DNA of 64,000 nucleotides. It comes from Rotaria sp. Silwood1. Its lineage: Eukaryota > Rotifera > Eurotatoria > Philodinida > Philodinidae. A program made the position numbers and the translations under genes. Positions 27,301 to 37,098 of the stretch are shown here, piece by piece; position 1 is the first letter of the stretch, and the number at the start of each line of letters is the position of its first letter. The DNA lies in assembly GCA_905250075.1 (NCBI GenBank), contig CAJNOP010000013.1:1594188-1658187 (forward strand), read 5' to 3'. The notes beneath the pieces were generated by a model, which saw nothing but the letters and a program-made list of their open reading frames with translations, was not told where the DNA came from and ran no database searches.

Positions 27301-29243
27301 ACACTAGCTAACACTTACTACTTTCGTTCGAAAAATAGATGTGAGTTCTATAAAAAGTCAAAACAAAATACCAAATATACTAGAACTGATCTCAATTCTG
27401 CAAAGCTTTCCATAGATTAGTTCACTATCTATTCTCATGAGATAGAAACTGGTGCTAGTGTTGTACATATAGAATTCATAGATCTACGATTGATATATCT
27501 CATAGAACTCATAACGATATAAGAAACGATATCGATAAGTGCAATGATAAGTTGATTCGAAACTGTACGTAAATATATAACTTTCATTCTCATGTAATTA
27601 ATTTAACACTCAATACGGGCAAAATAATGCCGGAGTCAATACTATTTTATTGAGAAGAGTATCTTTTTTGGCCGTATAAGATTTACATCAAATGTCATAT
27701 TCTGATGACTCGTGTGTGTTCTACAAGTTTATGCAAAAATTACTGAGTAATGATTACTTAAATATTTGCTGTTACAATTTTGGTAGTACAATCAATTCTT
27801 TTTTTTTTTTTCGTAAACAACAGAGTTGCCGAATACATCAACGTGCAAAATAGACGAAATATTCTTCATGAATCTTCCAGAGAAAAAAAACATTAAAGGT
27901 CATGTAAGATATCTAGAGCGCATTGACACTGCTAAACAATGATACTGCATTTTTCACTAGTATATGTATAACTAAGTGTGAAGCCAGATTCAAAAAAAAA
28001 TTTTTGATTTGAAAATATCTTATAATTTTGAGATTTTTATTAAATTTATTATTACCAGCTAAAATCTGTTCCAATTCGTGTTCATATTTTCTGCGAAGTT
28101 CACTAACTACAGCCATTAAACTAAAATGAATTTCACCTTCACTATATCTTAAAAACAAAAACAAAAGAATATTGTATGTAAAAAAAAATAATATAGTTTA
28201 TAAATCGATTTCTTTCTTTTACTTGTCCATACGTTGTCGAACAATTGGTCGAGCAATATCAGTCCATTCAGTATCGTTTGGTATAGCACCATGATCAATT
28301 GGAGCCTTGAAAAATCAAGAATAATATTCTTATTCATATAATATCAATTTATTCTTTACTTCTTTTAAACCATCAAGTTCATATAAACGACCTAAGAATA
28401 TAAAAAAACATTACAATTTATAGTCAAGATAAATGATTACCTTTAAACGGTATATAAGCGATAAAATGATATGCATCTTCCTCTTTCTTTTCGTCACGTG
28501 ATTCAAATTCAAATAATTGTTGTCTATGAAGAAATAAAATAAAAAAATCAATTTATTATTAAAGAAAAATGAATAAAAAATAAACCTTGCAAAACTATTG
28601 TGTACACAACGAATTTTCTCACTATTTGATAAGGCAAAACCTCGCATCTATTGATTGAAAAATACAAAAAAAATAAAATTTTTCATAAGATTTATTAAAA
28701 CAAACTTGTGGATCAAATGCTTGAGCAAATTCTTTAAATTCACTTAATGTTGGACCAAGTTTAAGATCATCATGAGTACAATTTAATAATACGGATATAA
28801 TAGCTTGTGTTGCACAAGCATTTGTTATAGTCTAACAAAAAAGAAAAAAAACAATCATAGAATTAATTTTAAGAAACAAAATTATTATACTTGTTTAGCA
28901 AAAAATATTTCATCAAGACGTGAATCTTTAACCATATTATCATTTGACGTATCAGTTTCTTGCCATTTAAATAAAAAGATCAATCCATGACATGGCCTAA
29001 ATATATTGCATATATATATTTTTTTAATTTATCAATCGAAAAATTAAACATTCATACTTCATTTGTTGTAAACTATCATCATCAAGTGAAAAAATTTCTT
29101 CTACTTGAACACCATTGGCTCCTAAAAAAAAATTCAAAAATTCAAAATTCTTTACATATTAAATTTCCCGTACCGAATCCATGAATAAGATCAGTAAATA
29201 CACCAGGATCCGATTCAATTAAACACCATTCACCGGAAGTCAT
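24306..29243 (-). CDS. UCHL5: Ubiquitin C-terminal hydrolase UCHL5/UCH37
   Basis: Twelve exons join in phase: 29243-29174, 29121-29058, 28996-28891, 28831-28706, 28647-28586, 28523-28441, 28391-28360, 28305-28223, 28147-28056, 24684-24593, 24532-24434 and 24368-24306 (TGA), giving 323 residues (human 329). This cysteine deubiquitinase acts at the 26S proteasome and in INO80. It starts MTSGEWCLIESDPGVFTDLI. The catalytic set is present: Gln80, Cys86 in NACATQA, His162 in EDAYHF and Asp177 in YELDGL. The C-terminal ULD helix IENLRRRHNWLPFI and a Lys/Arg-rich KEKE-like tail, the Rpn13/ADRM1-binding end in other animals, follow. Intron 9 is 3.4 kb and holds a long-inverted-repeat transposon (25709-26328); the other introns are all short. 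The start lies 161 bp below the FNBP4 stop. Confidence 0.97.
25709..26328. mobile_element. Long-terminal-inverted-repeat element, copy 1 (in UCHL5 intron 9)
   Basis: Both ends carry inverted copies of the same sequence: GTAGGCCATCAATAGC at the left and its counterpart near 26305-26328. The match runs inward about 240 bases to tcatagcgaactatat (left) and atatagttcgtttt (right). The centre is only about 150 bases with no coding capacity. Copy 2 lies at 43681-44794. TA-rich flanks would fit a TA target. It is non-autonomous; the superfamily is uncertain. Confidence 0.78.
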
Positions 29244-29404
29244 ATTTTATTAAATTGATCTTCAAATTAATCTACAATGATTTAAAACAAAAAAAAAAAC
29301 AAGAAAAGAAAAAACAACGTTAATAAGTTTTTTTTTTCGAAATCAATGTTATGTTTTGCTATGTATATATATATATATTTATATATATTGAAAGAATTCA
29401 AATT

Positions 29405-30938
29405 TTAAGAATCATCAATATCAGCAATACCGCGTAATTCTTGACGTGCATGAGTCCATTTTTGTATAAGATCTGTAGGTAATGTTTTTGCTGGTTTCTA
29501 ATATAAAAACTTAAAAAATAATTAAAATTAATTCAATGTCTTTTTTTTTATATTACGGATTTTTTATCTTTATGATGATGATGATAATGAGGGTGATGTT
29601 GATGTTGTTCAGATTTCATATTAGTCATCGTTGTTTCCACATCGAAAATAGAAGACGTCGAGTCAGGTGGATCACAATTAAGCTGAGCATAAAAAAGTTG
29701 AAGAGTTTGATCATCATCATGGGATGATGCAGAAGGAAAAGTAGGTGGTGGTGGTGGACTTGGTGGAGGTGGAGGGGGAGGAAGTGAAAGTAGAAGAGCC
29801 ATTTCACTTGATGTCAATGGTGGTTTTAATGGTTCTGGAATGGTTCTAAAAGTGAAAGGAGAAATAGATTATTATAAATTTTTTCAATGAAATTAATAAC
29901 TTACGGTAATAATGTCGAAGAAGTTAGAAATAATTTTTCAAATTCTTCAATTCGTATTAGAGCTTGTTCTAATTTACTAACAGCATAGGATTTCGATAGA
30001 TGACCAGAAAGACAGTCTTCTAGACGTGTCTAAATAAGTAACAGAAAAAATTTTATTGTAAAATAGCAAAAAAAAAAAGATTATTATTACTTCTAATTGA
30101 ATTCGTAAAGTAAAAATTTCCATGTTTTTATCACCTAAATCCATAAGACGTGCAATTGCAGCTCGACAATCAGCTTCAAATAATGGATATAAATCAGATT
30201 GTTGACATTTTTTATCTTTTTTTTCTTTATCAAGTACTTCATTTAAAAGTTCATCAATATCATCAACATTTTCTTCTTCATCGTCACTTGTTTCACTTTC
30301 TGATGAAGCATATTCAGCAATAAGACTTGGCTTTTTTATTTTTTTGGGAGATTTATTATCAGTTATTGATTGTTGACGTTTTTTCTCTACTTATAAAATA
30401 TAAATAAAGTAAAAAAAAAACAAAAAACAAAATCTGAATGCAAACTTACTATTTACTTCGTCGGCATCTGTTGAACTAAATTAATAACAATTAAAAAGCA
30501 GTAAAGAAAAAAAACTAGAATTACTTCATAGATTTTCCAGTACGATCATTTTGTGATGCTATTGAAGGAGGATCCCATGAACATTCATTTGTTATTGTAT
30601 TCCAATAATAAATTGATTGAGATGTTTCATCAAAACATTCTTTCCACTCAGATTTTTCATGATTATGAACATTATTGGAAGTCGATTTTTTACCAAGAAC
30701 AATCTCATCAATATCCTTTAGAAAAAAAAAAGAAAAAATATTTGTATTGAATCAATCAAGGACAAAAAAAAGTAATATTTGATCACATACTGCCATAAAA
30801 TCAGCAATTTTCGAATCGATATCTTCATTTCGATTCATTTCAGTTTCATTGTCATTTTCTAACAAAAAATATAATTTTTAAAATATAATTTTTGTTTTCA
30901 AAAGATTAAATCGAACCTATTTGTAATTCACTCGTCAT
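29405..30938 (-). CDS. FNBP4: Formin-binding protein 4-like WW-domain protein
   Basis: Eight exons join in phase: 30938-30917, 30858-30791, 30715-30525, 30475-30450, 30389-30091, 30029-29905, 29845-29557 and 29497-29405 (TAA), giving 370 residues. One WW domain spans about residues 54-80 (Trp54, YYW at 66-68, Trp77, Pro80). An acidic Ser/Glu/Asp stretch follows, then a helical region (LEQALIRIEEFEKLF), a polyproline tract of two Pro runs, a His-rich run, and a C-terminal Lys-rich segment with LIQKWTHARQEL, resembling human FNBP4 LVKKWQSIQREL. FNBP4 binds formin proline-rich segments and is nuclear. Human FNBP4 is about 1,000 residues with two WW domains, so this is a compact version with one recognisable WW. 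The assignment rests on architecture and the C-terminal motif. Confidence 0.82.
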
Positions 30939-31668
30939 TATTTCAATTCATTTATTAATTTTTTGTTTTAATCGATAATCTGTCTAAATATGAATAAAAT
31001 AATCAAGATTAATAATTATTTAAATCAAAATATAATAAAAATTTATTCTTTTCCATCAGACACTATCTGTGTACCTTAAACACAAGACGTACATGATTGT
31101 ATTCGATTTGAGAGAAGAAAAGAAAAGACTGTATTCTTCACCTCTGTCTCTATACTGCATACAAACAGATAAAATAAAACACATTTATTAAAGATAAAAG
31201 TAAAAGAAAAAAAATTAACAATAATCAGTTAGTCAAACTCTTAATTGATGACTAAATTAATTTTTTTCTTTTTTTTTGAAAGACAACTTTTCTGATCAAT
31301 CCAAATGGAAGTGTTATAACATTGCTAGAACCTAAAATAAAAGCCAACATAGATAAAGATTTCTTGAAAGCAACGTCAAATAGATCAACTTTTTAAACAA
31401 AGTTAACCAATATTTAATAGTAGGAGTTGTTCCTTTTTCCCATTTCTTCATGGAGATATGTATAACGAATCTCCTTTGTATGCATGCTAGATGTCACTAA
31501 AAGACAATGTAACGTTCAATCTGTTATAGTCATTTATTGCAAAAAAATAATTATGTCTATATTTTTATGGTTTTTTTTGTCAGCGAATATGTCTCTATTG
31601 TAACAATATAGATAGACTCAAATTAGAGATATGCAGATGGAGCGCATCGAGTTGGTCCCGAACTCGAT
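30939..31668. other. Intergenic, FNBP4 promoter side
   Basis: About 0.7 kb of AT-rich DNA with no exon seen. It should hold the FNBP4 5' UTR and promoter. Confidence 0.4.
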
Positions 31669-31883
31669 GGAGTGGGTAGTGGCGTAACCAAGGTAGGGCC
31701 AGGGGGGGCTCAGCTCTACCACCCGACCTTTCAGCCCTACCACCGGTGTTAGCATCGTCAGCTGAATCCTTTCACAAGCCCTACCACCCCACAGACCTCA
31801 GTAACCTGAGCCCTACCACCGTATATTTAAGCGTTGCTGAGCCCTACCATCGCCAAAACTCTGGTTACGCCGCTAGGAGTGGG
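31669..31883. mobile_element. Non-autonomous hAT element (199 bp) with 8-bp target duplication
   Basis: The element at 31677-31875 begins TAGTGGCGTAACCA and ends TGGTTACGCCGCTA, an inverted pair with one mismatch. It is flanked on both sides by the identical 8-mer GGAGTGGG (31669-31676 and 31876-31883). An 8-bp duplication and a TAGNG-type end are hallmarks of the hAT superfamily. Inside, the word ccctacca(c/t)c recurs about six times and GC content is far above the surroundings. It has no transposase, so it is a MITE mobilised in trans. The perfect duplication suggests a young insertion. Confidence 0.92.
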
Positions 31884-32172
31884 AGTCTTAAAACTTTGGA
31901 CTTCATGGACGCTGTGTGCAGAATTATCTTACCCTATACATCTATCTTGAGACTATTTCTGCTATTTGTCACTTTTAGAGTCTTCCAATTAGAGCAGTAC
32001 TAAGAAGGAGCCCTCGTTTCGAATATGAAAATCGAAAATTTTCCGAGTTTTGGTTTTTTCATCACTTAATACGGCTTCCAAGTGTCCTGTGTCAAATGCC
32101 ATAGAAATGCGCAAAATTCTTTCTTATGTTATACTTTCATTAAATCTAACTCTCGAAGTGTCTAGCAGAAAA

Positions 32173-32194
32173 GCTCGTGCTACGTAGCACGAGC
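32173..32194. repeat. Perfect 22-bp palindrome
   Basis: GCTCGTGCTAC is followed directly by its exact reverse complement with no spacer, at the left edge of the CGTATACG array. It may be the outermost part of the element's terminal repeat. Confidence 0.9.
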
Positions 32195-32459
32195 ATTACG
32201 ATAGTCGTAAACGATCGTATACGACGGCGTATTCGATCGTGTACGGTCGTATACGGTGTAAATTACAACCGTATTACTTGACGCCAGATTTACGACCGTA
32301 TATCGTCGTGTCGTATACGACGAAATACGATGTATATACGACCACCGTAAACGATCGTACACAGTCGTATACTATGTGGATTGTCATCGTATTTTATTCA
32401 AAATTTTGCTACCTACCCTCCCCCCTCCCAACTCTCCAAAGATGGAAAAATTAATCTTT

Positions 32460-32597
32460 GGGGTGTCCAGTCTGACTGGAGCTCCCAATTCTTATTTCTC
32501 ATGCAGCTTTGATGATATATCATCGTACTGTTTCGATATATCATCAAAGCTGCATGAAAAACAAGAACTTGAACCTCCAGCCAAATTGGACATCCCC
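32460..32597. repeat. 138-bp foldback element
   Basis: Arms 32460-32521 and 32535-32597 are inverted copies: ggggtgtcc to catcccc outside, gcagctttgatgatatat against atatatcatcaaagctgc inside. About a dozen bases separate them. Short frames on both strands here come from the hairpin and are not genes. Confidence 0.88.
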
Positions 32598-32657
32598 ATT
32601 CCATTGCATTGATACTTTATGATTTTATTTATCCTTTTAATAATCTAAAAAATAAAA

Positions 32658-32792
32658 TTTAAAATTTATCCAATCGGAGAAAAAAGTTTATTTAATCTAA
32701 ATATAATAAAATAAGATTTATCTAATCTAAAAATAAAAAATAATATTCATCTAATCCAGAAATAAAAAAAGAAAATTCATCAAATAGTAAAT
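32658..32792. repeat. Tandem repeat, 29-30-bp unit, about 4 copies
   Basis: Successive units start tttatccaatc, tttatttaatct, tttatctaatct, ttcatctaatcc and ttcatcaaat, each followed by an A-rich half. It lies inside the CGTATACG-bounded element. Confidence 0.75.
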
Positions 32793-33467
32793 TATTTATA
32801 CAGTCGAAATACTAGTATTAGATATAATCTAATGTATAATTTACTATACTAATGCTGGAGTCAACATTAAAAAATAAATAAATTGATAAAAATAACGATT
32901 TCAGACTCATTCAAAACTGGAGATTTAATATCATCTAACTAATTTCTATTGGATAAGGAATATCTTTCTACTTCATGAACGAATTACTCATTGATAATAA
33001 CGACTACACAGTATAGTACTATCTGAATGTCTCTCTATCCGTATAGCTAAATATTAGATGAAATGAAAACAGACTGTATAAAGTAAGAAGTATTCATCTT
33101 TTTACTGCTATAAACAGGCTACTTTATGTAAGACAAAGCTCATATATATCAAATACGAGATACCTATCTTATGTTAAGAATTGAGTACTTAATGGAAAAA
33201 GAATGCAGATATACATACATGCATACAAAATAGACAGGCTATGTCTGCTACCGTTACAGATATTATTACTGAAGAGTAATATCTCTGTGTTCAAATACAT
33301 ACTTGATCGAAGAAAAAACGTCGAACATAGTTTTAAATAGGAGGTATATTTGTTTTATTCCTTTCAATTGAGTGTCAGAAAAAAAAATTTGTAAAGGAAT
33401 AAATGTGTCTGATACTGATAAAAATTACATTTTTTTAAACAGGTGACATCTGTTTTCTCTTGGTATG

Positions 33468-33925
33468 AACAGATATAGAAACAGATATTGTTTGTCTTAT
33501 TTGTCGATAACAATAATATAGAAAATGCTAACTTCTTACCTCTTATTTTTCTATATTACTAATATGACAAATCTTAAGTTTTATTTCTTATATTTCTATA
33601 TTGGATATATAGAAAATTCTATTTTTTATTTTTCTATATTGGTAATATAGAAAATCTTAATTTGTATTTCTTATTCTTCTATATTGATGACATAGAAACA
33701 GTTAGTTTTGTGTCTTATTTGTCTTCAGTAGTAATATAGAAAATGCTCATTTTTCTTTCTTATTTTTCTATATTAGTAGTACAAAAAGTCCCATTTTTTT
33801 TCTTACTTTTCCATATTAATAATACGGAAGATCATATTCTTTAGTTTTTTGTTTTTTCTATATTGGTAATGTAGAAAATCTTAACTTTTATTTCTTATTT
33901 CTCTTTGTTAACGGTATAGAGAGTA
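33468..33925. repeat. Minisatellite, about 45-bp unit, 10 degenerate copies, each a small palindrome
   Basis: The motif aatatagaaaat recurs near 33515, 33560, 33605, 33643, 33690, 33732, 33778, 33822, 33867 and 33912, so the period is 39-48 bases. Most units pair tttctatatt with aatatagaaa across a 2-6 base centre, so each unit can fold into a hairpin. Copies are diverged. No coding frame runs through the array. Confidence 0.85.
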
Positions 33926-34550
33926 AACTTTTTTATGCATGAGTTTTTGTGACTATTATGCTATGAATTTTATTATGCAATGATAACTGCCGGTGTAGGC
34001 ACCTATGCATTGGGTTCAGTAAGTAAAAAGATCTGGGCTATGTGAAGTTAAGTTGAACTATAGCTGCCAGAGAAGGTGAAACATGACGAGAATGTATGTT
34101 TTTAAAGAAATCAGTTAAAACCTTACTGTACGGTTTTTTTATAATCATACAAGACTTTAGTGTTGGAGCATCTAAGAAACTTGCTAGAAGAATTGACATC
34201 AGATTTCTGAGACGACAATTTTTCATATGATTTTTTGTGTCATCTTGTATGAACATATACGATTTTTGAGTAACATCGAATAGGATCATACAAGAATTCA
34301 TAACTGATCTTACTATGTGATTTTTCGACCTGGATATGGTCGACACATGCAACTCAACTTACGGCTAACTTACGACCATATACAGTCGTATACTACACTT
34401 GTGCACGGCAGTCGTTTATTTTCAACGTATACGTTGATTGTATTTGAACGTATGGCACAGTATACGTTCATCGTATACGATCGTCGTGTACGATGACCGT
34501 TTCTAGACGTATTTCGTCGTATACGACCGTTTACGATCGTGCTTTTTTGA

Positions 34551-37098
34551 CCTGGGACGATTATTGTTTTAGTGTGCTTAGAACATAGGTCATGAACCCA
34601 TTATATCGCTAAACATTTTCAGCTTTCGATCATTTCAGTTGAAAGAAAAAGTCTTGCAAAATACGTGAAAATCTTTGTTTCGTTTTCTTGGATTCAATTT
34701 TTGAACAAAAAGTAAAACAGTTTTCTCTCTTATTCTCCTGCACGATACGTCCAACGGGGCTCAAGGCTTTGTTTGAGTACTTTGGTCAAGTTGCGATGCT
34801 TAGTTCTTTTTTCTTAAAAATGCTTATCCTAACAAATTCGGCAGCTTTTGAAAAAATTAGTACCATTAAAAAAACACGTTTTATTTTTGTGACCGCACTT
34901 CCAGTATTTGGTTTCTTCTGAGCTCTAGGAATTATACTTTTGAAAGAAAAAAGGCGGCGCACGTCGATTCGATTTTAGTTGTCATAAAAAGAATTGCAGC
35001 TCGAAAAAATGAGGGTGTGGATGTGTAGCCTGATTGACGAAATGCATAACGTCCACACCCAGACCCACACCCACACATCCACACCCTGATCATAAGTATA
35101 TTAGCTCAACACGGAACAAGTTAGGAATATCGACCATACATGAGTTGAAAGAGAATGAACACTGTTTATGTATGCCAGGCGCAAAAAGACTCTTTGGTTA
35201 CTATCATTTGATTGAAGACCTACAACTACATTTATAGTGCATTTGTTGAAATAGTGTATTGTATCATCTATTTTTATCATTTGAAATAAAATCGAAGCTC
35301 TTTGGATGAGTTAAAAGTTTTGATAACTGCTAGCTGGTCTTTATCTAAATTAATACTACTTAAGTCTCAGACGATATCGAAACTAATATGATTTTAATGC
35401 TAGTGATATATTCAAGAAAGATTCTTGAAGCCTACTATTAATATACTCAGTTGATTGTATCAAAAGACTCATGTTAATAGTCCTAGTGTTCTTATATACT
35501 CAAACGGTGAGTGTCGTAAGAATCGAATATCTTCTTCTACACAAGCTTATATGTTAATCCTGTTAATGTGACAGTGAGAGCTTTAATTTGACTCAAATAA
35601 GCCCGATTCATCTAACAGACAGCACAAACATCTCCATTATTAGAGCTGCCTCCTTATATTTCAGAAATTAGCGAAATTCACCGAAACTGCGCTCTCATGT
35701 ATTGGTAATTTTGAAAATTTTCTTTCTCGTCAATTTAAACATAGTTTATTCATCGAGCTTTGTCATGATTCAATATACTGTTGAGTAAACTTTGCAAATA
35801 GTCGGAACACTTGATGCCGATACTCTTTCATTACCATCATGAACGTCAGCAATTTTTTCTTGTATCATTACTGTAGGACATTGAGCATGTGCTCAGACTA
35901 CTAAAATATCGATTTGATAAGAGGTTTGCGTTGGAACTGCATGGAAGCCAATTGAATATCTCATTAACAAATCAGTTTTAACAGAAGAGGCTTTTTGCAT
36001 CGTGAGTTTTATTCGTTGATACTCATTATAATAACTGACATGTTTGAAAAATTTGATTGGTGTCTCTTGAAGGTCTACGTCTATAAAAAGAAGTCGGCGT
36101 TAAACTTGACTTGAATTTATTTCAGCCTTTTGGTAAATCCAAAGGAGACGAGAATTCAACCGACAAAATACATCTGTTTGTACGATGAATATGACAGAAT
36201 AAAGCTCACCATTCTAAAAAATCTTTAGTGTGGAACCTAAATTTACTGGTAAGCAATTAAGAGAGCTTAGACTATTTCTAAAAATGACTCTGATGCAGAC
36301 TTCTATTTTCTTGTCATAATCATAGCTGATTCAACGTTCGTCATGAATAGAACGATTTGTATTCTAAAAAGTCATAGGTATCAACATTTTATTTATAACT
36401 TGGATGAATATATAGAATCAGATGATGAAACAGACGTATAAACTATCGAAACTGTTGAACAGCTAATAAAGCTTTATTTTCCGATAGATTTTCGGATCAC
36501 TCTGTACAGTCTGTATATGTTAGAATTTCACATGTTAATAATCAATCAGTCGCTGTATTTCGATAGATAAATGAAACAAAAAATATAACTAATGAACGAG
36601 ATTATAATTTTTTACATGCTATAGAAATATTTCTTAACTAATAGAATGAAGAATACCATACTACTAAATTTTTATCAAGATATTTATTTAAACATCAATG
36701 AGTTCACACTGTACATAAAAGATTCAAACAAAAATGAAAAAAACAAACAATACATAAAACGCATGTTTTCATTTATTGCACCAACTAGCAAATGGCAATA
36801 ATTTTCAGATCTTGAAATGATATTAAAAAAGCATCCACAAAAATGTTTGTTAATGTCAGCGATTGAAACACAATCAAATCAATCTGTTTAAAGTAAATAT
36901 AATCAGTCGATTTAAAAAAAAATAGTCAAAGATAAAAATATTTAATGCACTCAAATTATCTGTTTTAATATTAAAACAAATACATCAAAATACCTTTATA
37001 CAACAAGTAAACCTAACATAAAAATTTTCAAATTCAAAACAAATACTATTTCTATTTAATAAAATATCATTTATGTACTCATTCATTCATGCATGCAT
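34551..37098. other. Non-coding stretch, composite element to ROR-like gene
   Basis: About 2.5 kb without a recognisable exon. The one structured feature is the GT-rich hairpin at 35012-35093. The last few hundred bases are very A-rich and probably include the 3' UTR of the ROR-like gene. Confidence 0.45.
35012..35093. repeat. Hairpin of TGTGGG-like arms
   Basis: The left arm gagggtgtggatgtgt (about 35012-35026) and the right arm acacatccacaccc (about 35073-35086) are inverted. The right side continues as cacacccagacccacaccc, which on the other strand is a run of GGGTGTG words. Similar hairpins occur near 54821 and 57926. Confidence 0.7.

Larger units (their letters stand above)
32170..34550. 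mobile_element. Composite element bounded by inverted CGTATACG-rich arrays
   Basis: The left array (about 32186-32390) and right array (about 34366-34546) are dense in cgtatacg, cgtaaacg and gatcgt words and face each other: the left reads gtaaacgatcgtatacgac, the right gtcgtatacgaccgtttac. Outer ends are gctcgtgctacgtagcac on the left and gatcgtgcttttttgacc on the right. Between them lie a foldback element, a 30-bp tandem repeat, a 45-bp minisatellite and no protein gene. Terminal arrays of short palindromic words resemble subterminal transposase-binding repeats of DNA transposons. The family is unknown to me. Confidence 0.6.

Noticed and set aside
31746-32003. 85-residue plus-strand frame
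   Set aside because: It begins inside the hAT MITE and runs into unrelated flanking DNA.
32180-32612. Overlapping frames on both strands
   Set aside because: They are created by the CGTATACG array and the 138-bp foldback; composition is dictated by the repeats.
33468-33925. CRISPR-like repeat array
   Set aside because: Units are contiguous and diverged with no unique spacers, and the host is a eukaryote; it is a minisatellite.
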